A stretch of 64,000 nucleotides of DNA, from positions 62,001-126,000 of the forward strand of contig NW_020312568.1 in assembly GCF_002999335.1 (NCBI RefSeq), written 5' to 3'. Source of the DNA: Cyclospora cayetanensis (Eukaryota > Apicomplexa > Conoidasida > Eucoccidiorida > Eimeriidae). Made by a program: the position numbers and the translations under genes. A model generated the notes under the pieces. That model was not told the origin of the DNA, did no database searches, and saw only the letters and a list, made by a program, of their open reading frames with translations. Shown piece by piece: positions 12,401 to 22,900 of the stretch; the first letter of the stretch is position 1; each line of letters opens with the position of its first letter.

Positions 12401-12505
12401 AGTTATCCGGGGTGTGTTTCGCCTAGTTGCTTCTTCTGCTGCAGATGGGACTGGCGTAACACCAAGTTTGGCGCAGACCGCTTCCTTGTACGTCGTGATG
12501 GCTAG
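9416..12505 (+). CDS. Thioredoxin/nucleoredoxin-fold protein with degenerate active site (SPKC)
   Basis: Five exons join in frame: 9416-9539, 10132-10277, 10524-10688, 11737-11882, 12445-12505, giving 213 residues. The N-terminus is MLPYYCSPYNAEKRRFNEEQ. Exon 2 has the family pattern SLKDSNGNVV...GKSVGLYFADGDSPKC; exon 3 VIFVSADRDEKAY and HMPWLVVDYND; exon 4 GIPALVIVGADG, the cis-proline strand. These match tryparedoxin/nucleoredoxin (WCPPC, FVSSDRDE, MPWLA, GIPTLV). The WCPPC site is replaced by D77-S78-P79-K80-C81, so the attacking cysteine is missing and ordinary disulfide exchange is unlikely. The last exon gives a WDWRNTKFGADRFLVRRDG tail. Toxoplasma TrxL1, a noncatalytic thioredoxin-like protein on cortical microtubules, is a candidate relative, but orthology was not tested. 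The ATG follows a pyrimidine tract, so an extra 5' noncoding exon is possible. Confidence 0.85.
10905..11597. repeat. 22-base minisatellite (CATAAACACACATACATATATG), about 31 copies, in intron 3 of the thioredoxin-like gene
   Basis: The unit alternates ACACACATACAT with ATATGCATAA and has only point changes (tgtatg, tatattc, tacgc). Since 22 is not a multiple of 3, every frame cycles through the unit, and the long Met/Cys/Val/Tyr frames on the minus strand are artefacts. The array occupies most of the intron from 10689 to 11736. Confidence 0.95.
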
Positions 12506-12669
12506 CTGGCGTGAACAGGAGAAGCCGCAGCAGGAGGCGTCCATAGCCGTCATGTCATGCACGACTGGGAAAACAAGGGGTAGGAGGATGGTGTGCATAC
12601 ACTAGAAAGCCCACGCTGATGGTGGCCCTTGTTGCCTAGACGTAGCTGAGTCTTCCCCTCCGTAAATAT

Positions 12670-12735
<66 letters not shown>

Positions 12736-13773
12736 ATATACATACCTGTATGCGTAAGAATAGGAATGTACATACACACATACGTACAGGTACATATACA
12801 TACCTACGTGTACATACACCCCGTGCCATGGACGGCCGGAGGGCGTTTGTCTACGCCACGCTGTAGCGCAGCCACTGCCGTCACGCAAGACAGGCGGTGC
12901 CTGCCATCATTGCGCTGCAACGGAAGCGTGCGCAGGAGCGTTGCCGTCGTGTGTGCTCTTCTCTCGACAAAGGGCGAAGTCGAGAGCTTTCAGGAGTTTT
13001 CGTCGGTTCTAGGTTTTTTGTAGCAAAGCGAAACTTTCTCCGAGAGAGAGGGGCCAGAGGGCAGTCCTGCAGCCAAGGTAGCGAGCTGCCGTGAAAATAA
13101 TAGCCTACGAGCTAGGTTCTGTTCGGGCATGCTTCGCAGTGAGTTGAGCAAAGACTAAAGAGGGTAAGTGATCATGCGCTAACACCAAAATAGAGAGCAG
13201 ACACCCCCCCCTATTGCCAAACTAGAGCGGCACCGCGCCTACATATTATTAGCAGACACCATGCGCAGGGGAGCGAAATAGAAGGCGGCAGGACAGACAG
13301 GAAAGCACACTCATATATATACATATATATATATATAAAATCTACATCTTTACACCTCTAAAAATGTGTGACAAGAACAGCGGAGGCATCCGTCCGTACA
13401 CGCCTAAGACGCGCTCTAACAAAGGTGCCCAAAGGAAGCACTCTTTCATGGTATTCTTTTATCTACAAAGTGCATGGGGCCAGGAAGTTGGCGGGGGTGG
13501 AGACGGGGGAAAATGCCGAACGGCTAGGAACTGCCAAGAAAACATAGGTTCATACGCAAGCACGTATAGCAGTGCCGCATGATGATGGGGACTACCCTAT
13601 GAGCATGCTGCGCGCTGCAAACTGCGCGAGCACAGAGGGATAGCTAGCCTGCACAGCCATGGCGTCGCTAGCTAGCTACCCCGTCCTCCGCCTTTGCCTT
13701 TTGCTCCAACAGAGTCGTCCACGTGCAGCACCCTCGCAGACACGCCGTAGGAGGGGCAGCTACAGCAGAACCT
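12506..13773. other. Convergent intergenic region between the thioredoxin-like gene and RCL1
   Basis: Both flanking genes end here. I see no coding signature. The region holds a pure (AT)n tract of about 60 bases at 12674-12732, short ACATACA tracts to about 12820, and another (TA)n near 13315-13337. The 3' ends and polyadenylation sites of both transcripts should lie here, but no specific signal could be assigned. Confidence 0.6.
12674..12732. repeat. (AT)n microsatellite
   Basis: About 29 uninterrupted AT dinucleotides, flanked by ACAAT and ATTGTAT, which makes the whole element self-complementary and able to form a hairpin or cruciform. Confidence 0.97.
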
Positions 13774-15714
13774 CTAGAAGCTGCTCAGACCGACGTTTCT
13801 GTATCCTATACCAACGCACGAGGCAACGATCTGAGGTGCCCAAGAGAGATCTAAGGAGTCTGCTGTATTTGAAGGGCCGTTCTTCATACTCCCGTCCTCC
13901 TCGTCATCAGACTCTTGCTCCTGATGCTCCTCCTGAACCTCTTCTTGCTGAGCCTTTTCAGTGAACGTGAATGCTACACCAAAAAAGTCTCGTAGAAGCC
14001 TCAAGAAACCAACAGAAGCTGGCACTAATCGAGAGAGCAGCACCTGCACGTGCATACACCCGCCCAAAGTACAGACACCCGCATACCTGTATACACTGGT
14101 ATCTAGACATACATATATATATATTTATGGTTGTCTAATTAATTGTGTATATATATTTATAGATATTGTATGCATATTTACATACACACAAATTCATAGA
14201 GCGATGCTAATCTGCTGCATGCATCCCGGTATTGGTCCCACTAAAGGGCAGCGTGCAGTGTATGTACAACGCTCTGCAATGAAGACACGGAAACAAGACA
14301 AGTCCTTCGCCTCGCGTCTCTCACGCATGCAAGGCTGCAGTATTGGAAGACGCCTCTCGCTCACCTGGGAAGGCGCATGATCAGCAGCTAAGGCAGCGAA
14401 AAGCAGTGCAAGTTTCTGAGCTCTTGGAGGCACTCTCCCTCCGAGCATCTGCTGCAGCAGCAAAAGCCGAGAGACGCGGATGCCTAGCTGCTCCTCAGCT
14501 GTCGTTATGCCTCCTGCATTTGCTGCTGCTCCTCCTTTGGTGGCTTTTGCCTCGGCCTCTAGCAGCACTTGCAATTTTCTGTTGCTCGTTGCACGCGATG
14601 CCGCTGCAGCAGCATCCTTCGCCTCTGTAGCTGAATCCAGGAGGATCGCGTCGCTTGCAGCTCTGCAGCCTCCCTTAAGATCCTCCGCAACCAGCACCAG
14701 CCCTACGGAAGCAACCTTGCTGCTCCGAAGCAGCTGTTTCTGCTCCTGCAGCAGCTGCTGCAGCTGCTGCTGCTGCTGCGCACTTGCTGCCCCTGCAGCA
14801 GCAGACACCGCGGCAGTGGTTAGCGCCTTCGATCCACGCGCGGGGGGAGCAGAGGCATCTTCCACGTAGATCCAGACATCAGGCAGCAAGGCATTCAAGA
14901 CACTGCGTGCAGCGGCAACGGTCCGCCTTGGAAAGGCTGCAGAGACACCCGAAGAAAAAGCAACTCCCCGAATTCTCTTCACAGGAGGCGCTCGATCGCT
15001 CACAAGGCTGAGAGGCTGCATTGGTCCCCTTGCTACATGTGGTCCCTTGAAGGAGACAACACCAAAGGGAGCACCTGGAACGCCTCGACAATGCACCTTG
15101 ATTTCAGGAGGAGAGGCTTTTGCAGCCGCTGCTACCTCCCCCCCCGCGAGCTGCAGCAAGCTCTGCAGCAAGGGAAGCTGCTGCAGACGCACCAAGTCGA
15201 CGGAGGCGTCGGAAGCTGCCGCATCCGTCAGTCCCCGCAGCAGCACAGACATCCTGAATTTGCAGAAGGGAGCCAGCATGAGCAACGGCTCCAAATAATA
15301 GCTGATTCCACGACTCGCGTGGCAATTGTGTGTCACTGGAGCAGCAGCAGCAGCTGCTGCTGCTGCTGATTGCCCTACTGCCGTGTTACCACCCGCTGCA
15401 GCGGCGCATACCCCCATCAACACCCCCGGCCGAAAACGCAGCGAGGTGCCCGTCGGGTGTATGTACACCTCCGATCCCGCAGAAACCTTGCAAAGCAACC
15501 GAATAAAACTTGCCTCGTACTGCTGCAAGCCTGGAAGAGCGTCAGCCGCAGTAGCAACAGCAGCAGAAGGTTTCTCCCGAATATGCCGAATCCTTACTTC
15601 CCTCCCAGAGAGGAGCGATAAACATAGGCGCTCCCTTAAAAACATTTGGCCTTCGTATTCCAGAGTTGCAGGAACTGCGGATGCCCCCTCCGCAGGCTTC
15701 CCCGCGCGTGTCAT
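13774..15714 (-). CDS. RCL1: RNA 3'-terminal phosphate cyclase-like protein RCL1 (18S rRNA processing factor)
   Basis: Two exons: 15714-14365 and 14043-13774, joined CAG|GTGAGC...GTGCAG|GTG in phase 0, giving 539 residues from MTRAGKPAEG. The open frame extends to 16215, so an earlier start is possible. Family landmarks run in order: FLRERLCLSLLSGREVRIRHIR, the ASFIRLL motif, SRGISYYLEPLLMLAPF, VKRIRGVAFSSGVS, ARSVLNALLPDVWIYVED, VGLVLVAEDLKGG, then across the intron VLLSRLVPASVGFLRLLRDFF and the terminal ASCVGIGYRN. The match is to the RCL1 branch (LLxPLSPxTIEFLRxLKxFF, TCVGIGFSN), not the catalytic RtcA branch. RCL1 lacks cyclase activity and acts with the GTPase BMS1 in early pre-40S cleavage in the nucleolus. 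Ala and Gln runs add about 160 residues to the usual 370. A CTGCTG-rich acidic stretch (QESDDEEDG) sits before the end. Confidence 0.9.
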
Positions 15715-16912
15715 TGCTGCAGATATTTCCAAAGGATCGCTACCACAAAAAACAAGACGCAGGATAGTGCTTCCGGCCCGTAAGGCCCCTCCTCCTCCTC
15801 CTGTTATGGCTGTTGATTCAGGTTTGGCGGAGTGAGCAGGTGGTGGTAGTGTCTTTGTTGGCAAGGATGTAGAGAGAGAAAGAGAGGGAGAGAGGGCGTT
15901 GTTTTGCAGCTCTCCGTGGAGGGCAGGAGGAGCTAAAGATATGGCCTCTTGCATGCGCTTTGCAATATTGCAGTCCGTGCGGGAAGGGCCGGAATGGCGG
16001 CAGGCGTTGCTGTTGCAACGGCAGCCCTTGCGATGGCTAAGTCTTGAATGAAAGCAGCGCCTGCGTCTGGAGCAGCGATGACGGCTGCAGTGCAGACTGC
16101 GCCACCAGTCTTCCTCGTAGACGTTCGACTGGTCCAGCGGTGAGCAGCAGTGGGCAGCCGAGAGGAGATGCGCAGAAGAAGAAGGCCGCAACAGACCCTC
16201 ATGAAAGACTTGCACTCCACCCGGGGGTGGTGGTCATACACTGCAAGCGCAGCTGCACCGAAGGCGGCATGCGCGCGAAAGCGCACTGCATTCAAACCTC
16301 CTCCGAAGTGCAAAGGCCTTTGTATTCCTGTTCAAAACGTCGGAAGAAAGGCGCGCAAAGCGTAGTTCTGCCAGCTACCACCCGTGTCGCCTGTCTGCTC
16401 GCGTCTGCTGCGGGGCAGTACAGTAGCAGCAGCGGCAACAGCAGCAGCCCTTCAACAAAACACCCCAGGAGGCCTCCTGCTTGCCTTCTGCGATGAATAT
16501 CGACTCCTCAACACTTCTCGCGAAGAATTTGTCATGATTGCGTCCTTTTTATTCTCGGGAGGGGTCTCTCGCCGTTCCTCGCATGAGCGCGTCTTGCCTC
16601 GATTCAGAAGTCGTCTCCCCGGACCGCCATCGCCAGAGTCGAAAGGGCGGCTTGCGCTCACTTTTCGACAGTTTCTGCTGCAGGAAGCGAAACAGGTGGA
16701 GAAGCGTGCAGAATTCGCGTTGGAATTCAGAAGGTTCAGTCCTGCCGTCGGGCAGGCTGCCCCCGCTGCCGCTCAACGGCGCTTCTGGCGGGAGTCTTGC
16801 AGCCTCTGTAGAGAGAACTTTCGACGGCTGGAATAGGGTTCTTCCCTGAATTCTCTCACTCCTTCTCTCCTCGCTTTCAGCCCCTCTCTGTCTCCACCAG
16901 CAGGCAGCGGAA
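15715..16912. promoter_or_regulatory. Divergent upstream region shared by RCL1 and UTP12
   Basis: The two flanking genes face away from each other. The left 500 bases are open in the RCL1 frame (to Met at 16215) and could be an N-terminal extension; the sequence is Arg/Cys/His-rich without family similarity. From about 16216 to 16912 no coding signature is seen, and a pyrimidine-rich run (TTCTCTCACTCCTTCTCTCC) lies at 16849-16870, just before the UTP12 start. Confidence 0.55.
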
Positions 16913-19900
16913 ATGGTGAAAGCCTACTTGAACTACAAGCATGCTGCTTCTTTCGGCCTGACGGCAACGCCTTCCGCGAACCTCGTCCTCTTGCCTGGCG
17001 TAGGACCCTCCTTCAGCAGCTGTAGCGGCGACTTAGTGTGGTGCTGCTGCGGCAGCGAAGCTGTCTTGTGGCATACGCAGCAACGCCAGCAGTTGCTGCG
17101 TCTGCAGCCCCCCCCTGTGATGCTCCCAGATGGCGAACTCGAGGTGTACAGACAGGCCGCCACGGTGGTGGCTCCTGCAGCTGTAGCCGCAGCCGTTGCC
17201 GTTGGCTACAGCGATGGCAGCATTCGCGTATGGTCATTAAATACCTCCGCTGCAGCGACTGCTGCACTCGAGGGAAAGCAACATCTCCTGCTCTCAACTG
17301 CCTCCCCCTCGCTCGTCTTGCATGGGCATCGCGGTTCTGTTTCTGCGCTTCAGTGGGCAGTCAGCAGCAGCACCACTATCCGCAGTCTCAGCAGCACGAG
17401 CAGCACGCACATTAGCGAAGACTTACTCGTGTCGGGAGGGGTCGATGGTGATGTCATTGTATGGGATGCTCTCGGAGGAATAGGTCGCTGCCGTTTGCGT
17501 GGTCATACGCAGCCAGTGACAGCTCTACTCCCGCTGCATGCAACGCTAGCTCTGGAAGCAGCTGCAAAGGAAGAGGCAGATGCAGAAGAAGACGCAATCG
17601 CAGCAACTGCGACTGCAGCAACTGCAGCACGAGACGGAGAAACGCAGCAACACGCAGCACCCGGCAAACAGAGAAACAACAAGCGAAAGGCACATAGCCA
17701 CGTCAGCCAAAACAGCAGTGATGCATGCAACACTACAAACAGCAGCGTACTGCTTTTGAGCGGCTCTAAAGACGGTCTCCTCAAGATCTGGGATGTAGAT
17801 CTCCAGCTATGTCTTCACACGGAAGTTGGTGCAGCAGAAGCAGGAGAAGTGTGGACGCTCGCTGTTAATCCATGCCAAGTAAATGCACAAAGTGCTGCTC
17901 TTGCTGCTGCTCCTTTTGCAAGCACTGCTTTTGGTTGCCACTTGTTGCTGTTGCTTGTGTTGCTGTTGTTGGTGTTGATGCTGCTAGTGTTGATGCTGCT
18001 AGTGTTGCTGCTGCTAGTGTTGCTGCTGCTAGTGTTGCTGCTGCTAATGTTGCTGCTGCTAGTGTTGCTGTTGCTGCTGCTAGTGTTGATGCTGCTAGTG
18101 TTGCTGCTGCTAGTGTTGATGCTGCTAGTGTTGATGCTGCTAGTGTTGATGCTGCTAGTGTTGCTGCTGCTAGTGTTGCTGCTGCTAGTGTTGCTGCTGC
18201 TAGTGTTGCTGCAGTTGTTGGGCATCTTACGAATGTTGCTGGGGGTGTTGTGCGTGAGTAGCTGCTAGTGTTTCTGCACCACGTGGTGCATGGCTCAAAG
18301 GGAAGCTCACGGATTTCTCATGTGGTGCTGCCTCGAAAGTTTTCGTTGCTTTGCATGTACTCTCAACTGAGATATTTGTGCCGACGAGATATCTTTTCTT
18401 CATAGTACAGGGCTAAAGAGAGCGCTTCACGGCTTCGAGTGGTGGCTGTATATATATCTATGTATCTATGTCTTTGTCTGTATGTATGTACGTGTGTATA
18501 TATGTGTGTTTGTATGTATATTTGTGTTTGTCTGTATGTATCTTTGTGTATGTGTCTGTATGTATATGTGTATGTATGTGTGTTTGTCTGTATGCATATT
18601 TGTGTTTGTCTGTCTATGTGCATGTGTATGTGTGTATGTATCTATGTGTTTGTGTGTATGTGTATGTGTCTGTCTGTCTATGAGCATCCGTTTGTATATA
18701 TATCCGTGTATGTATCTATGTGTATATATCCGTGTGTGTATCTATGTGTATATATCCGTGTATGTATCTATGTGTATATATCCGTGTGTGTATCTATGTG
18801 TATATATCCGTGTATGTATCTATGTGTATATATCCGTGTATGAATCTATGTGTAGGCATGTGTATATATGCGTGTGTGTTTGGGTGTGTATGTGTGCGTC
18901 TTTGCAGACGCGTTTGTTTGTTGGTGGAGGTGATCACAAGATTCGTGTATTTGCTCTACACCTTGGGCTGCATGCAGCGGCAGCGTCAAATGCGTCTGCC
19001 TCAGAGGCAGCAGCAGCGCAGATTACAAGGGCAGTGACAAGGTATTTGGGAAGTGTCTCTCCGAATCGCAGCAGCAAAAAGCAACGCGTGCGTTGGCTGC
19101 AGTTTGTAGCAACTGAGGAGGAGTCTCTCTCGCCAGCGGCAGCAGCAGCAGCAGCAGGAGAGGGGGTGAGCTCGCCTGTACGGACAGGAGGTTTGCTGCT
19201 CTGTTGCAGCGGAGGATCACGCATCGTGGATTTTTACCGCTGTCTGAATGCAGAAGAGCAGAAGCGGCAGCAGCTGAAGCGTGAGCGTCGTGCTCAGCAG
19301 CGCCTCAAGAAGAAGCAGCAGCAGGAGGAAGAAGAAAAGGGTCAGCAGCAGCACGATCAGCAGCAGCACGATCAGCAGTTTTCTGAGATGCTGTATGTGG
19401 GTTCGCTGCATGCATCGGCTGTCGTCAAGGGATTTAACGCGCGTGGCATTCGCACCAGAGCCAGCAGCAACAGCAGTGCAGCAGATCTCCGCCGTACAAG
19501 CAGTCTGTGCGTTCGAATTTGCATGAACCTCAACAACAACACGCTGGAAGTGTGGAAGGCGGATCCTCTACTCCTCCGCAAATATCGCGTAAACTTAACC
19601 CTTTACGCCCTAAGCAAACGCACACATAGAAAAAAGCAGCGGCAAAGGAGTCTCTGCATACCAAGAATTTGGCGCTTACGCACCTGCATATATTCATATT
19701 TATGCATGTATACCTATTACACGTGCTGCTGCAAGTTTGCGCTTGAGAGATTTATCTGTGCATGCATATGTACATGTCCGCATATGTAGACAAACATGCA
19801 TTCATGTGCTTCGGCTTGCACACACAGACACATACACACAGAGACACGCAGACATAGACACACAGACGCATACACACAGAGACACGCAGACATAGACACA

Positions 19901-22900
19901 CATACAGACACACAGAGACACGCAGACATAGACACACATACAGACACACAGAGACACGCAGACATAGACACACATACAGACACATACACACAGAGACACG
20001 CAGACATAGACACACATACAGACACACAGAGACACACATACATAGACACACATACAGACACACAGAGACACGCAGACATAGACACACATACAGACACACA
20101 GAGACACGAAGACAAGTCGGTGGATGCGTCACACGAAAACGTGCGCACTCAGGCAAACGGGGAGGACGCGTTTGAGCATCTTACAAGATTTTCTTCGGGA
20201 GGGCATGCAGGGCAGTTACGGAGTCTCTGCACTTCTCATGATGATGGATACATCCTCTCAGCTGCAGACGAGGTATGACACTCGCGTCTGCAGTCATGCG
20301 CGTGCTGCTGCTACTCTTGGTGCTGCAACTTACGAGGCGCTTTTGCAAGCAAAGCGCTGTATCGGCTAGCCAGGCAGCTTGGCTAGCCGATAAGGTGTTT
20401 GGGTGTGATTGTATGGGTAGGGGTATGTGTCTACGTAATTGTATTTGCATGTGTGTGTGTGTATGTATGTATATATGTATGTACATATGTGTATGTATAT
20501 CTATATGTGTGCATACGTGTGTATCTGCGTGCGTGTCTATGTGTTTGTATCTTAGGTCTATTTGCATGTGTATCTGCACAAGTTTGTATGCATGTGCTTG
20601 TATGTGTATGTACATGTGTGTGTATATGTATGTGTGGCCATGTGTTTGTATGCCAACAGGCATGACTCTACTTGACAGTTAATATGTTAGCCGCTCGCGG
20701 CTTAGCAAGACTTTTGTGTGTATGTGTCTGTGTGTCTGTGTGTGTATGTGTGCTGGGGTTATTATGCTTTAGGGAGCAAAAGTTTGGAGTGCGTCTTCAT
20801 CAACAGTGCGCTGTGTCAAGACACTTCCGTGTGAAGAGCCTCAGTGCGGCTTTGTCATGGCGGGTGAGAAGCATCGCGTTTATTCGTAGAAAAGTGAAAA
20901 AAATTTGGAGGCTTTCTCGGCAGGTGCAGCGTATTTGCGAGAATGCCGTGTTTTCAAGTGACGCCCCTTGTGAAGCATACACATACAAGCGCATGCACAC
21001 AAACGTGTGCAGATACACATCACCTCTAAACACATGCAGACACACATATACACATAAATACACATAGACACGCATGCGAATACACATATACACATAAATA
21101 CACATAGACACGCATGTAGATACACACATACACATACAAACACACAAATACGCACATGTGCCCACCCATACACATACGTGAAAACGCATGCAAATGGATT
21201 TACACATACACATACTTATACACATACATGAAAACGCATGCAAATGGATTTACACATACACATACTTATACACATACGTGAAAACGCATGCAAATGGATT
21301 TACACATACACATACTTATACAGATGCATTAAAGCACATGCAAATGGATATACACATACACATACTTATACACATAAGTGAAAACGCATGCAAATGGATT
21401 TACACATACACATACACATACGTGAAAACGCATGCAAATGGATTTACACATACACATACTTATACAGATGCATTAAAGCACGTGCAAATGGATTTACACA
21501 TGCACATACGCATACACATGCATGAAAACGCATGCAAATGGATTTACACATACACATACGTATACACACACCATGACGCCTCCCAACACCGTATGACGCC
21601 CAACTTTTGGGAAAGGGGGGTCTGCCTGCCGCATTTGAAATTTTGCGTGTGTGGTGTCTCTATGTAGGAAATGAGCATATCGTTCTCGGATGCAGAAGCG
21701 GCGAGTTGCTTCTCTTCGATCTTGGCTCGAACGAATTGTTGCAGCGCACAGCGGCGCATGCAGGAGCTGTCAACGCCCTAGCAGAGCACCCTAAACACAC
21801 AGGGTAAATCCATCGCGAAAGGTTCATGATGAATTTGAACGCATGCAATTTGTCAACAGCGGGGATCTCTGAGCCTCTCGCATCACAAAGCAGCAGCGAC
21901 AGCAGGAGGACGAGCCGCCGCAGATCGCGAGAAAGAGAAAGGGAGAGATAGAGATAGAGAGAGATAGATGGAGATAGGTAGAGCTGGAAAGAAGGAGAAC
22001 GCGAGAGAGCTAGAAAGAGAGAGCTGTAGACAGAGAGACCGCAGCAAGCGGTTTCGAGTGTACAGACTGGACTGTGGCGCTGCCTGGCTGCAGTTTCTCA
22101 GGGGTGACGTGTGTGGAGGTAGTGTTTGCAGTGGTGGTGTTTGCAGTGGTGGTGGTTGCAGTGGTGGTGGTGGTAAGGGAAGGGTTGGGGGGGTTGTGGG
22201 AGGAGGGCTGCAGCGATTCTTTTCATGGGGTTGTTTTTTGGTGCGCGTGGTGATGCTGTCGGGCGTTCAGGTTTGCATCTGCCTCTAGCGACAAGACTGT
22301 GAAGCTCTTTGCATTTTACATCTCCGACGAGCTGTCTGAGGCGCATGAAAAGAAGAAGAAAAAGGCGGGAGGAGGATTCTCCCCAAAAGATCAGCATCAG
22401 CAGATATCGCTTCGCTGCGAGGGTTCCTTCAACGTTCCTGATGAGGCGCTGGATGTCGCGTTTCATCCAGTAGGCAACCTTCTGATTGTGGCGCTCATCG
22501 ACCACACGATTCTTGTGCTGCATGCAGACACAGGTGAGGGCAGTCGCCGAAGCTAGAGAAGCGGCGTGGGTGGTCTTGTTGCGACGCGCATGCAGACGCT
22601 GGAAGCTTGCGGAGCTGCTACCCCCGCCACACGGAATGTGCGTGGGGAGAACTAACGCGCGCTGTCGTGGATGCTCGAGTGATTTTTGCAGCCATTGAGG
22701 CTTTTTTTGCTCCTGCTGCTTCTGTTACAGGTCGCATTCGGCTGTCGCTCTATGGCCATAAGCTGCCAGTAACGAGCGTTGCGGTGTCTTCCTCGGGAGC
22801 CTTGTTGGCTTCAGGCTCCGTTGACAAATCTCTGAAGATCTGGGGATTGGATTTTGGCGATATTCGCAAAAGCTTCCGCGCGCATGAGGAGACAGTCACA

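Noticed and set aside
12550..12888. Tyr/Ile repeat frame on the minus strand over the AT tract
   Set aside because: Translation of a pure AT dinucleotide microsatellite in a convergent intergenic region.
18482..18907. N-terminal extension of UTP12 exon 2 into Cys/Val/Tyr repeats
   Set aside because: The WD40 sequence starts directly after a good CAG acceptor (18907) and joins exon 1 in frame; the repeat is intronic.
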